Shown here: one piece after another, positions 39,581 to 49,709 of the stretch
How the letters are laid out: each line of letters starts with the position of its first letter
How positions within the stretch are numbered: the stretch's first letter is position 1
Assembly (NCBI GenBank): GCA_947038515.1
Contig: CAMQWJ010000004.1
Coordinates: 62,001-126,000, forward strand
From: an uncultured Fusobacteriaceae bacterium
Lineage (GTDB): Bacteria > Fusobacteriota > Fusobacteriia > Fusobacteriales > Fusobacteriaceae
Length of the DNA stretch: 64,000 nt
Direction of reading: 5' to 3'
The notes under the pieces: model-generated
Databases searched by the model: none
The model's input: only the letters and a program-made list of their open reading frames with translations
What the model was told of the DNA's origin: nothing
Program-made: the position numbers and the translations under genes

Positions 39581-42500
39581 TTAAGAATAGTCCGAAATAA
39601 ATTCTTCTATTGTTCCGTTATATAAAAAAGAATTTTCTATTTTAATATATTTTCCTTTTCCTTTTTCCATTAATTCAATAATTTTTTCAATATTTATTTT
39701 GTTATTAATATCATCCTCTATAAATTTAATGCTCACTTTATCTTCTTTTTCTATTACTTCTTGAATACCAAACTCTATTGCATTAATTTTTACTCGCTCC
39801 CCTCTAAAATATGATAGCGTTTCTGTAGGCATAACTCCAAATCTATCTCTAATTTCCTCTTCTAACTCATTTAATTCTTCTAACTTATTTATATCACTAA
39901 TCCTTTTATATATTATAATTTTCTCATTCTGATTAATATATGCCTCTGAAATATATCTTGGGATATTTAATTGAACTCTAAACTTTTCTAATTTAACTTG
40001 TGGAGATATCCCTTTTAATTTATTCAGTTCTTCATTTAATAATTTTGTATATAGATTATACCCTAAAACTTCTAAAGCACCATGTTGTTTGTCTCCTAAA
40101 ATTTCACCTGCTCCTCTAATTCTCATATCTTCCAATGATAAATGGAAACCTGTTCCTGTTCCCAATCCAGCCAGCGTTTTTAGCGACTCTTCTCTCATTT
40201 TAGATTTAGCATTCATCTTACTATTTTCATCCATGATAATATAGCAATATCCCCTTTCAGAGCCACGTCCAACACGGCCTCTTAATTGATACATTTGAGA
40301 TAATCCTAACTTTTTCATTCCCTCTATAATAATAGTATTTGCATTCTCTATATCTATTCCATTTTCTATAATTGTTGTAGATAATAAAATATCCAATTCT
40401 CCACTTTCAAACTGCATTAATCTAGATCTAATCTCTTTTGGTGGCATTTGACCATGTATATAATCTATTTTTACAAAGCTAGGAAGCATTTTTTCAATCT
40501 CTTTTTTCTTTGATTCCATGCCTTTTACTGAATTAAAAATATAAAAACATTGCCCTTCACGAGAAAATTCTCTAAGTAAAGCTTCTCTAATATTCTCACT
40601 TTTATTTTCAATAAAAATATCTTTTATTGGAACTCTATTTTCAGGTAAAGTCTCAATAATTGAGATATCTCTTATTCCTAAAAGTGCTAGATTTAAAGTT
40701 CTTGGAATAGGGGTAGCAGTTAAAGTCAACATATCAACACTATTTTTTAACGTTTTTAATTTTTCTTTAGCCCTTACTCCAAATTTTTGTTCTTCATCTA
40801 TTATTACAAGACCAAGATTTGAAAATTTTATTCCTTCAGATAACACTTTATGTGTTCCAATAATAATATCTATTCCACCACTAGCTATTCTTTTTATTAT
40901 TTCTTTTTGTTCTTTCTCTGTTTTCAATCGACTTAATAACTCAATTGTAAAAGGATAGTTTTTAAACCTTTCTATAAACCTTTCATAGTGTTGTTGTGCA
41001 AGAACTGTTGTTGGCACCATTAAAACAACTTGTTTCCCTGAATCTACTGCCTTAAATGAGGCTCTCATTGCGACCTCTGTCTTCCCACAACCAACATCTC
41101 CACATATTATTCGGTCCATGACTCTTGTAGACTCCATATCCCTTTTGGTGTCTTCAATGGCTTTGCTTTGATCTGGTGTCAAGTTATAAGGAAAACCATC
41201 TTCAAATTCTTCTTGTAAAACACTATCAAAATCAAAACTATATCCTTTTTCTAAGTTTCTCTTAGCTTGAACTTCAATTATTTCAAGAGCAAATTTAAGT
41301 AACTCTTCTTGTAATTTCTCTCTTTTCTTTTTAAATCCTTTTCGCCCTAATTTATATATATCAGGTTCTTTTCCCGCATCAACAATAAATTTTTCTATTC
41401 TATCCAAATTATTTACAGAAACAAAGAGTTTATCTTCATCTGCATATTTTATAAGAAGATACTCTTCACCATTTATAATTTCTAAACCTTGATATTTTCC
41501 CACTCCAAAATTTCCATGAATAATATAATCTCCAACTTCTACTTCTAAAAAATTATGCTGACTTATTTCTTGACGATTCTTTTTCTCTCTTCTTACTCTT
41601 ATTCCTTTTAATTCTCTATCAGAAATATAGACTTCACCAGAGTTTGTAAATCCTTCATATAAAGGATATTTATATACTTTAATATTTTTATCTTCTTGAA
41701 ATATTTCAGAATATCTTTTTTCTTCATCACTATAAATATTAATTTTTAAATCCTTTGATAACTTCTTTAACGTTTCAAAATTTTGATATTGTTCTATATC
41801 AACACTTGAAAAACTTTCTGTTTTTATCTCTGAAAATTTATTAATATTATTTATAAAATCATCTTTAATTTTATTCTTTTTTTCTGTATTATTAAATGTA
41901 ATTTCTTCTAATTTATAGTCAAGAATCTCTTTATTTTCATAAAAATATTTAATTTTACTATTTTTTTCATTTTCTTTTTTTTCTGAGTTAAAAATTTCTA
42001 AAAAATTCTTCCCCTCAGACTTATTATTCTCTATATACAGTTCTATTTCATCTAATTTTTCTAAAGTTTTTTGAGTCTCTAGACTAAAATAAGTTATTCT
42101 TTCCACAACATTGTCAAAAAGTTCTATTCTTATTGGTAATTTTTCTCCAACTGAAAAAATATCTAATATGTCGCCTCTAATGGAATATTCCATCTTTTCT
42201 TCAACCAAATATCCCTTTTTATATCCATTTTCTTCTAATTTTTCTATTATATTTTTTAAATTAATACTTTTACCCAATTTTAAACTTATTTTTTCTCCAA
42301 TAAAAATATATTCTTTTATAAAGAATTCTATTGGGGCTAAAATTATGAATTTTTCTCTATTTTCTACACTTTTTTTTATAGTATATATAAACTGAGTATA
42401 ATCGTCCTCTTTATAATCGTCTGTTTTTATTATTTTTCCTTTATATATATCTTTTAATACCCAATAATAATCGTTCATATTCTTCTTTGAAGAGCACAAA

Positions 42501-42592
42501 TATACAATATTTTCTTTTTGTGAATTTAAAAAGAAGGGAATCTCTCCCCTATAAAGAGTACTGCAATTTTTAAAACTTAATTTTTTAAACAT
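39581..42592 (-). CDS. mfd: Transcription-repair coupling factor
   Basis: A 1003-residue SF2 ATPase that removes RNA polymerase stalled at DNA damage and recruits UvrA. The UvrB-like N-terminus ends in EYSIRGDILDIFSVG. The RNA-polymerase-binding domain carries HGNFGVGKYQGLE. The translocase has Walker A CGDVGCGKTEVAMRA and box II IIDEEQKFGV. The C-terminus is RGRVGRGSERGYCYI then the TRG motif. It is about 150 residues shorter than typical Mfd, with the shortage in the N-terminal UvrB-homology region. ATG follows AGGAGTAAAT. Confidence 0.95.
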   Translation of the reverse strand: MFKKLSFKNCSTLYRGEIPFFLNSQKENIVYLCSSKKNMNDYYWVLKDIYKGKIIKTDDYKEDDYTQFIYTIKKSVENREKFIILAPIEFFIKEYIFIGEKISLKLGKSINLKNIIEKLEENGYKKGYLVEEKMEYSIRGDILDIFSVGEKLPIRIELFDNVVERITYFSLETQKTLEKLDEIELYIENNKSEGKNFLEIFNSEKKENEKNSKIKYFYENKEILDYKLEEITFNNTEKKNKIKDDFINNINKFSEIKTESFSSVDIEQYQNFETLKKLSKDLKINIYSDEEKRYSEIFQEDKNIKVYKYPLYEGFTNSGEVYISDRELKGIRVRREKKNRQEISQHNFLEVEVGDYIIHGNFGVGKYQGLEIINGEEYLLIKYADEDKLFVSVNNLDRIEKFIVDAGKEPDIYKLGRKGFKKKREKLQEELLKFALEIIEVQAKRNLEKGYSFDFDSVLQEEFEDGFPYNLTPDQSKAIEDTKRDMESTRVMDRIICGDVGCGKTEVAMRASFKAVDSGKQVVLMVPTTVLAQQHYERFIERFKNYPFTIELLSRLKTEKEQKEIIKRIASGGIDIIIGTHKVLSEGIKFSNLGLVIIDEEQKFGVRAKEKLKTLKNSVDMLTLTATPIPRTLNLALLGIRDISIIETLPENRVPIKDIFIENKSENIREALLREFSREGQCFYIFNSVKGMESKKKEIEKMLPSFVKIDYIHGQMPPKEIRSRLMQFESGELDILLSTTIIENGIDIENANTIIIEGMKKLGLSQMYQLRGRVGRGSERGYCYIIMDENSKMNAKSKMREESLKTLAGLGTGTGFHLSLEDMRIRGAGEILGDKQHGALEVLGYNLYTKLLNEELNKLKGISPQVKLEKFRVQLNIPRYISEAYINQNEKIIIYKRISDINKLEELNELEEEIRDRFGVMPTETLSYFRGERVKINAIEFGIQEVIEKEDKVSIKFIEDDINNKINIEKIIELMEKGKGKYIKIENSFLYNGTIEEFISDYS

Positions 42593-42713
42593 AAATTTAC
42601 TCCTAGAAAATTTTACTTTTTTATCTTTCTTTATTAATATTTCTCTCTAGTATTAGTATATCATTTTTTTTAATTATATAATATTATTTCTAGTATTATT
42701 TGCATTTCTTAAA

Positions 42714-42763
42714 TTTTAATTGTATAATTTTAGAATAAATATTTTAAAATTATACAATTAAAA
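42714..42763 (+). promoter_or_regulatory. 19-bp hairpin abutting the nhaC ribosome-binding site
   Basis: TTTTAATTGTATAATTTTA (42714-42732) pairs exactly with its reverse complement at 42745-42763, with a 12-nt loop. The ribosome-binding site AAGGAGGAG begins directly at the foot of the stem. It may be an operator, or an RNA element controlling access to the ribosome-binding site. Confidence 0.7.
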
Positions 42764-42776
42764 AGGAGGAGATAAA

Positions 42777-44087
42777 ATGAAAGAAAATTCTAATACAAAT
42801 TACAAAAGTTTTATCGGCTTAACACCCCTTATTTTATTTATTTTAATACTTATTACCGCTGGTCTTGCGACTAAAAGCTTTACTAGTATGCCTGTATTAG
42901 TGGCTTTCATGCTCGTTGCGGCTTATACTCTATGTTTAAATAGAAAAGATGAAAAAATTTCTTTAGAAGAAAAAGTTGAAATTTTTGCTAAAGGTGCAGG
43001 AAACTCAACTATTATGCTTATGGTTATTATCTTTATTTTAGCAGGTGCCTTTTATTCAGTGGCAAATTCCATGGGAGCTGTTGAATCCACTGTGAATTTT
43101 GGACTTAGTATTCTACCTACAAATTGGATTTTACCAGGTCTTTTTCTAGTTAGTTGTATTATATCATTTTCCATGGGAACCTCTATGGGAACTATTACAG
43201 CTATAACTCCTATAGCAATTGGTCTAGCTACTCATACTGATATTTCTCTACCTCTATTGATTGGAACAGTTGTTGGTGGGTCAATGTTTGGAGATAACCT
43301 ATCTTTTGTATCAGATACTACTATTGCTGCTTCAAGAACACAAAATATTGAATTAAAAGAAAAATTTAAAGTAAATTCTATAATGGTTTTACCAGCTGTA
43401 ATAATAACTATATTTATTTTAACTTTTAATCATACTTCAAATAATGAAATTATATATAGTCAATACTCTTTAATTAGAATTCTTCCATATCTATGTATTA
43501 TTATAAGTGCACTTATTGGACTTAATGTTATAGCAGTTTTAGGAATTGGAATAGGAGTTGGTTCTGGATTAGGTCTTTATCTTGGCTCTTTTACTTTCTT
43601 AGAATTATTAATGATAATTCAAAATGGATTTAGTGGAATGCAAGATTTAGCATTAATCTCAATTGTAGTAGCTGGAATAATCTCTCTTATGGAATATCAT
43701 GGTGGAATAAATTATCTTTTAGATAAGTCTATAAAAAATATTAAAACAAAGAAAGGAGCTGAAATGGGAATTGCAACTTTAGCTTCTCTACTTGATATCG
43801 CAGCTGCCAATAATACAATCGCCATTGTAACTGCTGGTCCACTTGCTAAAGATATTTCTAAAGAATATTCTATTGATCCTAGGAGAACAGCTAGCCTTTT
43901 AGATATATTTTCTTCTGCTTTTCAAGGCTTAATTCCATATACTCCTCAAATTTTATTAGCAGCAGGATTAGCTAAAATTTCTCCACTAGAAATAGTCTCT
44001 TTTAATTATTACTCAATGCTCATGATTGTATTTGGTTCTCTTTCAATTATAACAGGAATCCCAAAACTCAAGCAAAAAATTAAGTAA
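42777..44087 (+). CDS. NhaC-family Na+/H+ antiporter-like permease
   Basis: A 436-residue polytopic membrane protein similar along its length to the NhaC at 8064-9377: KSFTSMPVLVAFMLVAAYTLC, MGTSMGTITAITPIAIGL and GGSMFGDNLSFVSDTTIAASRTQN. ATG follows AAGGAGGAGATAA. Single-gene unit with a leader hairpin and its own terminator. The likely exchange is Na+/H+, but organic-anion exchange is also known in this family, so the substrate is open. Confidence 0.87.
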   Translation: MKENSNTNYKSFIGLTPLILFILILITAGLATKSFTSMPVLVAFMLVAAYTLCLNRKDEKISLEEKVEIFAKGAGNSTIMLMVIIFILAGAFYSVANSMGAVESTVNFGLSILPTNWILPGLFLVSCIISFSMGTSMGTITAITPIAIGLATHTDISLPLLIGTVVGGSMFGDNLSFVSDTTIAASRTQNIELKEKFKVNSIMVLPAVIITIFILTFNHTSNNEIIYSQYSLIRILPYLCIIISALIGLNVIAVLGIGIGVGSGLGLYLGSFTFLELLMIIQNGFSGMQDLALISIVVAGIISLMEYHGGINYLLDKSIKNIKTKKGAEMGIATLASLLDIAAANNTIAIVTAGPLAKDISKEYSIDPRRTASLLDIFSSAFQGLIPYTPQILLAAGLAKISPLEIVSFNYYSMLMIVFGSLSIITGIPKLKQKIK

Positions 44088-44107
44088 ATAATATATAATT
44101 AAAATAA

Positions 44108-44166
44108 AAAAAGTCACTAAACTACCATACTTCTGTAATACAGAGTAATTGTTTAGTGATTTTTTC
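44108..44166 (+). terminator. Terminator of the second nhaC
   Basis: A-rich plus GTCACTAAAC (44113-44122) pairs with GTTTAGTGAT (44151-44160) with one wobble, then six T's. Confidence 0.85.
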
Positions 44167-44242
44167 TTTATTCTATCAATTTTTTAAAAGTTCGCTCTTA
44201 AAAAATTTCAACTTATTAATTTTTAAATTTTTATTAAAAATC

Positions 44243-45088
44243 TTATTTATTATAAATATCGATTTTTTGATAAGGAATTTCAATCCCATTTTCATCAAAC
44301 TTCTTTTTAACTAATTCATTCATATCAAATGTTACAGCAAAATAATCTTCTTTCTTACACCAAACTCGATATACAAAATCCAAAGAACTTGAATTATGTT
44401 TCATTAATCTAATTGTAATATCCTTTTCTTGATTAACTTTAGGGTGACTTGTTGCAACTTCTGTCATAAGGTCTATAGCCTTATCAATTGGTGTATCATA
44501 CGAAACTGAAAATATTAAATCTACTCTTCTTTCAGCATTTTTAGAATAATTTATTATCGGATGATTTGCTAATACACCATTAGGTACAATTATTGTCTTA
44601 TTATCAAAAGTTAATAATTCAGTGTATAAAATTTTAATTTTTTCAACAGTTCCATCTATTCCAGAGTTATTAGAAATATAATCTCCTTTATTGAATGGTC
44701 TAAAAAATAGTATTAACATTCCTCCAGCTAAGTTTGATAAACTCCCTTGAAGTGCTAAACCTACTGCTAAACCTGCTGTTCCTAAAAGAGTTACTATTGA
44801 AGTCGCTTGAACCCCTGCAACACCAATAACTACAAATAAAACCACTACATAATATACCGTTGTAATTAATGAAGCAATAAAACTTTCTAAAAGTGGATCT
44901 ATTTTTTTTATTCTAACTGTTTTTTTATATAATGATAAAATATATGATAAAATTTTCTTAGCAAGTGCCACTATAACAAATATTATTACTATTTTTGTTA
45001 CTAATGATGGTAGACCCAATACTACATGAGTTATTAATTTTTTTAACCCTATTAAAATTTCCCCCGATACTCCTTTTGCACTTTCCAT
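44243..45088 (-). CDS. mscS: Small-conductance mechanosensitive channel (MscS)
   Basis: A 281-residue membrane protein with three N-terminal helices. The pore-lining TM3 lies in LGTAGLAVGLALQGSLSNLAGGMLILFFRPFNKGDYI, which is the MscS signature. A soluble beta/alpha domain follows, with VPNGVLANHPIINYS. It releases solutes on hypo-osmotic shock. Only three TM helices are seen, as in E. coli MscS. ATG at 45088 follows AGGAGGAG. Confidence 0.93.
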   Translation of the reverse strand: MESAKGVSGEILIGLKKLITHVVLGLPSLVTKIVIIFVIVALAKKILSYILSLYKKTVRIKKIDPLLESFIASLITTVYYVVVLFVVIGVAGVQATSIVTLLGTAGLAVGLALQGSLSNLAGGMLILFFRPFNKGDYISNNSGIDGTVEKIKILYTELLTFDNKTIIVPNGVLANHPIINYSKNAERRVDLIFSVSYDTPIDKAIDLMTEVATSHPKVNQEKDITIRLMKHNSSSLDFVYRVWCKKEDYFAVTFDMNELVKKKFDENGIEIPYQKIDIYNK

Positions 45089-45104
45089 TTTTCTCCTCCT
45101 GTTA

Positions 45105-45662
45105 CTAGTTATAACTTTTCATTATTTCTGAATTATCTATTCCATCTATAAATTTTTCTATACATTCTGTTGCTTTTAGTAACATTTCATTAACTACAAT
45201 TTGCTCTTCTTTTGAAAACTTACTCGTCACAAAATCTATATTTTCATTTTTTAATATAGGTTTTCCTATCCCACATTTTACTCTTGAGAACTCTTGACCA
45301 ATACAACTAATTATAGATTTTATTCCGTTATGTCCGCCAGAACTTCCTTTTTCTTTGAACCTTATTTGGCCAAGTGGTAAATCCATATCATCGTAAACTA
45401 TTAAAATATCCTGTTTTTCAATTTTATAGAATTTTATAACTGCTCCTACACAGTCTGCACTTAAATTCATAAATGTTTGTGGTTTTAAAAGTAATACTTT
45501 TTCACCATTTGAATTAAACTCTCCTATAATTCCATTAAATTTTTCTTTAATTGAATTAAGTTTTACCTTTTTTCCTAAAAGCTCTAAAGTATCAAATCCA
45601 ACATTATGTCTTGTTTTTTCATACTTTACTCCTGGATTTCCAAGCCCTACTATTAATTTCAT
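45105..45662 (-). CDS. pth: Peptidyl-tRNA hydrolase
   Basis: A 185-residue Pth. MKLIVGLGNPGVKYEKTRHNVGF contains the catalytic His19. DDMDLPLGQIRFKEKGSSGGHNGIKSII is also diagnostic. It frees tRNA from prematurely released peptidyl-tRNA. It lies 15 bp after pheT. Confidence 0.95.
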   Translation of the reverse strand: MKLIVGLGNPGVKYEKTRHNVGFDTLELLGKKVKLNSIKEKFNGIIGEFNSNGEKVLLLKPQTFMNLSADCVGAVIKFYKIEKQDILIVYDDMDLPLGQIRFKEKGSSGGHNGIKSIISCIGQEFSRVKCGIGKPILKNENIDFVTSKFSKEEQIVVNEMLLKATECIEKFIDGIDNSEIMKSYN

Positions 45663-45677
45663 TTCAACCCCTAATTT

Positions 45678-48065
45678 TTAAACTTGTCTTATTTGTCCAT
45701 TATATTTAACATCAATTAAATTTAAAATTTTATCTATTGTTTCTTTTATTTCACTTTCTTCCAATGTTCCACTTTCTTTTCTTAAAACAATTTCAAGAGC
45801 AATAGATTTTTTACCTTTTTCAATGTTTTCCCCTTGATAAACATCAAAAATATTTACATTTTCAACTAATTTATTAGTTTTCTTTATTTCGGTAATCATA
45901 GTTCCAACCAAAATTGTTTCATCTAAAAGGATGGCTAAATCTCTTGTTACTTCAGGATACTTTACTATTTTTTTATACTTGAATTTAATTTTAATATAAT
46001 TTACTAGTTTTGTCAAATTAAGTTCTGCAATATATGCTCTCTCTTTTTTAATATCCATATTTTCAGCTACTCTTGGATGAATCTCACCAAAAGTACCTAG
46101 ATATTCTTTTCCAATATAGATATCAGCTGCTCGACCTGGATGAAAATTCTTATCTAAAGTCTTAACAAGTGAATAGTTTGAAATTCCTAACTTTTCCAGA
46201 AAAACTTCTACGTAGCCTTTTAATGTATAAAAGTCATATGATTTTGCTTTGGAGTCCCATAAACTTCTCTCTTCTTTCCCTGAAAGAGCTATCCCAACTC
46301 TATATTCTTCATTTGCCAATTCTGAACTTTCTAAGAAAATTTTTGACACTTCATAAAAAGCTAAACTATCCTGATTTCTATTCAAATTATCTTTTATATT
46401 AGCCAATAGACTATATGTTAAAGTGGGACGCATTACTGCAAACTCTTCATTTATAGGATTAATTATTTCTATCGTTTTTTCTTCTATTCCCAATATTTCT
46501 ATCGCTTTTTTTGAAATAAAACTATAGTTAATAACCTCTTGAAGTCCACTTTCTTTTAAAATATTTTTTATTTTATCTACAATCTCTATTTTATCATCTT
46601 TTTTTCCTGCTCTTATCTCTTCAGAAGGCATTATATCTTCTATGTTTTCAAAACCATACATTCTTATAATCTCTTCATATATATCCTCTGTTCTTTTCAA
46701 ATCTTCACGATATGATGGAGGGATTACTAAAATTTGTGATGTATTTATTATTTTTAATTCAAGATTAAGACTCGTTAAAATTCTACCTATTTCATCAAAA
46801 TCTATTTTTTTACCAATAAAACTACAAAGTTTATTTATATTTAAAGGTATTTCAACTTTTTCAGTGTTTTTATTTAATTCTGATATTACACCATTTAAAT
46901 TTTCACCACCACATTCTTCAACAACAAGACCAGCCATTCTATCTAGAACAAGTTTAATATTTTTATAATCTACCCCTCTTTCAAATCTATAAGAAGCATC
47001 TGTTGAGACTCCTAATTTTTTAGAAGTCTTTCTTATATTTTCAGGTGTAAAATATGCAACTTCTATAAATATATTTTTTGTGTTCTCATCAACTTCTGAT
47101 CCAACACTACCTATAATACCTGCTACAGCAAGTATTTTTTCTGTATCTGCTACAACTAACTCTCCATTTAACTCTCTTTCAATTCCATCAAGTGTCACTA
47201 CTTTCTCATTTTCTTTTGCGATTCTAACAGTAATACTTTTATCCGCTATTTTATCTGCATCATAAACATGTATCGGATTATTATATTCAAACATCACAAA
47301 ATTACTTAAATCAACAATATTATTAATTGATTTTAAGCCCATTGCATTAATTCTTTTCTTAAGCCATAATGGAGATTCGGTAACTTTAATATTTTTTATA
47401 TATCTTCCTGTATAACCAGGACACAATTCTTTATTATTTATTTCCAAAGAAATATTTTTTTCTAGTTTTTCAAGAACTTCACGTGGGTCAATCTGTGGAT
47501 ATTTTACACTTCTTTTATAATAGGCAGCTATTTCTCTAGCAATTCCAATATGAGATAGACAATCTGGTCTATTTGGAGTTATTTCTAATTCAAATATTGT
47601 ATCTTTTAATCCCAATACTTCTCTATATTCTGCACCTATTTCAGAATCTTTGGAAAGAATAATTATTCCTTCACTATCTTTTCCTAAACCAAGTTCTAAT
47701 TCTGAACAAAGCATTCCTTCAGACTCTATTCCTCGTATTTTATTCTTTTTTATTTTAAAATCTCCTGGTAAGTTAGCTCCGATTTTTGCTACAACAACTT
47801 TATCAAACAATTTATGGTTTTTAGCACCACAAACTATTTGAAGTGGAACTTCTTCTCCAACATTTACTTTTAATAAAGTTAGATTTTCACTATCTGGATG
47901 CTTTCCAAATTCTATTATTTCTCCAACAACAACATTTGTCAAATTTTTTCCTTGAACTTCTATTCCTTCAACTTCTTGTCCAATCATTGTAAGAGATGAA
48001 CTTAGTTCTTCTACTGTCTCTTTTATTTCTACGTATTGTCTTAACCATTCTAATGATATTAACAT
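45678..48065 (-). CDS. pheT: Phenylalanyl-tRNA synthetase beta subunit
   Basis: A 795-residue PheT of normal length. The tRNA-binding (EMAP-like) domain lies near residues 40-150 (GEIIEFGKHPDSENLTLLKVNVG; IRGIESEGMLCSELELG). B3/B4 editing elements follow (LEITPNRPDCLSHIGIAREIAAYY), then the B5 domain and the C-terminal FDX-ACB fold (KYPEVTRDLAILLDE). With PheS it forms the alpha2-beta2 enzyme. Lies after pheS. Confidence 0.96.
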   Translation of the reverse strand: MLISLEWLRQYVEIKETVEELSSSLTMIGQEVEGIEVQGKNLTNVVVGEIIEFGKHPDSENLTLLKVNVGEEVPLQIVCGAKNHKLFDKVVVAKIGANLPGDFKIKKNKIRGIESEGMLCSELELGLGKDSEGIIILSKDSEIGAEYREVLGLKDTIFELEITPNRPDCLSHIGIAREIAAYYKRSVKYPQIDPREVLEKLEKNISLEINNKELCPGYTGRYIKNIKVTESPLWLKKRINAMGLKSINNIVDLSNFVMFEYNNPIHVYDADKIADKSITVRIAKENEKVVTLDGIERELNGELVVADTEKILAVAGIIGSVGSEVDENTKNIFIEVAYFTPENIRKTSKKLGVSTDASYRFERGVDYKNIKLVLDRMAGLVVEECGGENLNGVISELNKNTEKVEIPLNINKLCSFIGKKIDFDEIGRILTSLNLELKIINTSQILVIPPSYREDLKRTEDIYEEIIRMYGFENIEDIMPSEEIRAGKKDDKIEIVDKIKNILKESGLQEVINYSFISKKAIEILGIEEKTIEIINPINEEFAVMRPTLTYSLLANIKDNLNRNQDSLAFYEVSKIFLESSELANEEYRVGIALSGKEERSLWDSKAKSYDFYTLKGYVEVFLEKLGISNYSLVKTLDKNFHPGRAADIYIGKEYLGTFGEIHPRVAENMDIKKERAYIAELNLTKLVNYIKIKFKYKKIVKYPEVTRDLAILLDETILVGTMITEIKKTNKLVENVNIFDVYQGENIEKGKKSIALEIVLRKESGTLEESEIKETIDKILNLIDVKYNGQIRQV

Positions 48066-48117
48066 TTGTTCACTCCCGTTATTTCTAGTTTTATTAGTAT
48101 TTTATACTTTTTATTTT

Positions 48118-49134
48118 TTAATTAAATTGTCTTAAAAATCTAACATCATTTTCAAAAAAAGCTCTTAAATCATCTATTCCAAATCTCAACATAGTTACCC
48201 TTTCTATACCCATTCCAAAAGCAAAACCTGTATATTTTTCATGATCATATCCAACTGCTTTTAGAACTTCTGGATCTACCATTCCGCATCCCATAATTTC
48301 TAGCCAACCGCTATTTTTACATAATCTACACCCTTGACCTTTACAAATAACACATTCTACATCCATTTCTGCACTTGGCTCTGTGAAAGGAAAAAAATGT
48401 GGACGAAATCTTACTTTAGTTTCTCCAAAAACTTTTTTCACAAATTCTGTTAAAATTGCCTTTAAATTTGCAAAAGAAATATTTTCTCCAACCATAAGTC
48501 CCTCTAGCTGATGAAACATAGGAGTATGTGAAATATCATAATCAGATCTATAAACTTTTCCTGGTGCAATCATTCTAAAAGGAGGTTTATTTTCAAGCAT
48601 ATACCTAACTTGAACTGGTGATGTATGAGTTCTTAAAACTTCATTTTCTTTTATATAAAAAGTATCTTGATAATCTCTTGAAGGGTGTGATTCTGGAATA
48701 TTTAAAGCATCAAAATTATATTCTGTTTTTTCAATTTCTGGTCCTTCACTAACATCAAACCCCATATTCATAAAAATTTCTTTTAAATAATTTGTTGTCT
48801 GAGTTATAGGATGCTCTCCACCTTTATTTACTTTTCTTCCTGGTAAGCTTATATCTAAAGTTTCATCTTTTAATTTACTAAGCTGTTCTATATTTTTTAA
48901 AATTTCTTTTTTATTTTCAATAGCTTCTATTATTGAATCCCTTAATTCATTTAATTTTTGTCCAAATTCTCTTTTCTCTTCATTGGAAATCTCTTTCATT
49001 TTTTTTGATAGTTCTGTTATTGTCCCTTTTTTTCCTAATAATTCAACTCTAACTTGCTCTATTTCTAAAACATTTGTAGATTCTTCTATTCTTTTCAAAG
49101 CAGTTTCTTTCATCTCTAGATTTATTATACTCAT
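48118..49134 (-). CDS. pheS: Phenylalanyl-tRNA synthetase alpha subunit
   Basis: A 338-residue PheS. An N-terminal coiled coil is followed by class II motifs: GEHPITQTTNYLKEIFMNMGFDVSEGPEIE, then SHPSRDYQDTFYI, RTHTSPVQVRYM, and motif 3 GFAFGMGIERVTMLRFG. The ATG at 49134 is chosen because TGGAGGAAG precedes it. No T-box leader is seen in the 57 bp before it, so control may come from an upstream promoter. Confidence 0.96.
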   Translation of the reverse strand: MSIINLEMKETALKRIEESTNVLEIEQVRVELLGKKGTITELSKKMKEISNEEKREFGQKLNELRDSIIEAIENKKEILKNIEQLSKLKDETLDISLPGRKVNKGGEHPITQTTNYLKEIFMNMGFDVSEGPEIEKTEYNFDALNIPESHPSRDYQDTFYIKENEVLRTHTSPVQVRYMLENKPPFRMIAPGKVYRSDYDISHTPMFHQLEGLMVGENISFANLKAILTEFVKKVFGETKVRFRPHFFPFTEPSAEMDVECVICKGQGCRLCKNSGWLEIMGCGMVDPEVLKAVGYDHEKYTGFAFGMGIERVTMLRFGIDDLRAFFENDVRFLRQFN

Positions 49135-49191
49135 TGCTTCCTCCAAAACTTCTAAAATCAAACAAAATTATTTTTTATTATCTCTCAGAAC

Positions 49192-49704
49192 TCATATTTT
49201 TTTATGACTGAACTCTATTTCATTATCTAAAATTTTTATTATTCCATATTCTTGATTTGCAATAGAACCAGGGTTAAAATAAAATATTCCTTCTTTTTTT
49301 TCAAAATATTTTATATGAGTATGACCAAAAATAACTATGTCTGCTCTCCTCTCTTTTCCCATTTTTTCTATTTCATTTTTTGAATATTTTACATTATAAG
49401 CATGACCATGACTTAATAAAAATTTCTTTTCTCTAATTTCAAAAAACTTCTCTAATTCACTATTTTCATTACGGTCACCTATAAATTTTATCTCTGTTTT
49501 TATTTCTTCCGCTGAGCTTTGTAAATAATCACAATTCCCGAGAACTGTGATTATTTCTTTATTATCAAACATATACATAAAATTTTTAATATCTTCTATA
49601 TGATCTCCTGCACCTATTATTATATCTGGCATCTCTTTTTTATAAGCCTCAATTATATATTCTAAAAAACCGTGGGAATCAGAGATTACTAATATTTTCA
49701 ACAT
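49192..49704 (-). CDS. YfcE/MJ0936-type metallophosphodiesterase
   Basis: A 170-residue calcineurin-like phosphoesterase: SDSHGFLEYI (metal ligands D and H), GAGDHIEDI, VLGNCDYLQ, LSHGHAYNV and FGHTHIKYFE. Enzymes of this type cleave phosphodiesters in vitro; the natural substrate is unknown. It begins 5 bp after the preceding gene, overlapping its transcript. Confidence 0.88.
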   Translation of the reverse strand: MLKILVISDSHGFLEYIIEAYKKEMPDIIIGAGDHIEDIKNFMYMFDNKEIITVLGNCDYLQSSAEEIKTEIKFIGDRNENSELEKFFEIREKKFLLSHGHAYNVKYSKNEIEKMGKERRADIVIFGHTHIKYFEKKEGIFYFNPGSIANQEYGIIKILDNEIEFSHKKI

Positions 49705-49709
49705 AATAA

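Noticed and set aside
46642-46968. Plus-strand open frame within pheT
   Set aside because: It is antisense to a well-supported gene and only reflects A+T-rich codon composition.
48066-49191. T-box riboswitch controlling pheS-pheT
   Set aside because: The gaps before pheT and pheS are about 50 bp and lack the T-box stem and TGGNACCGCG-like element.
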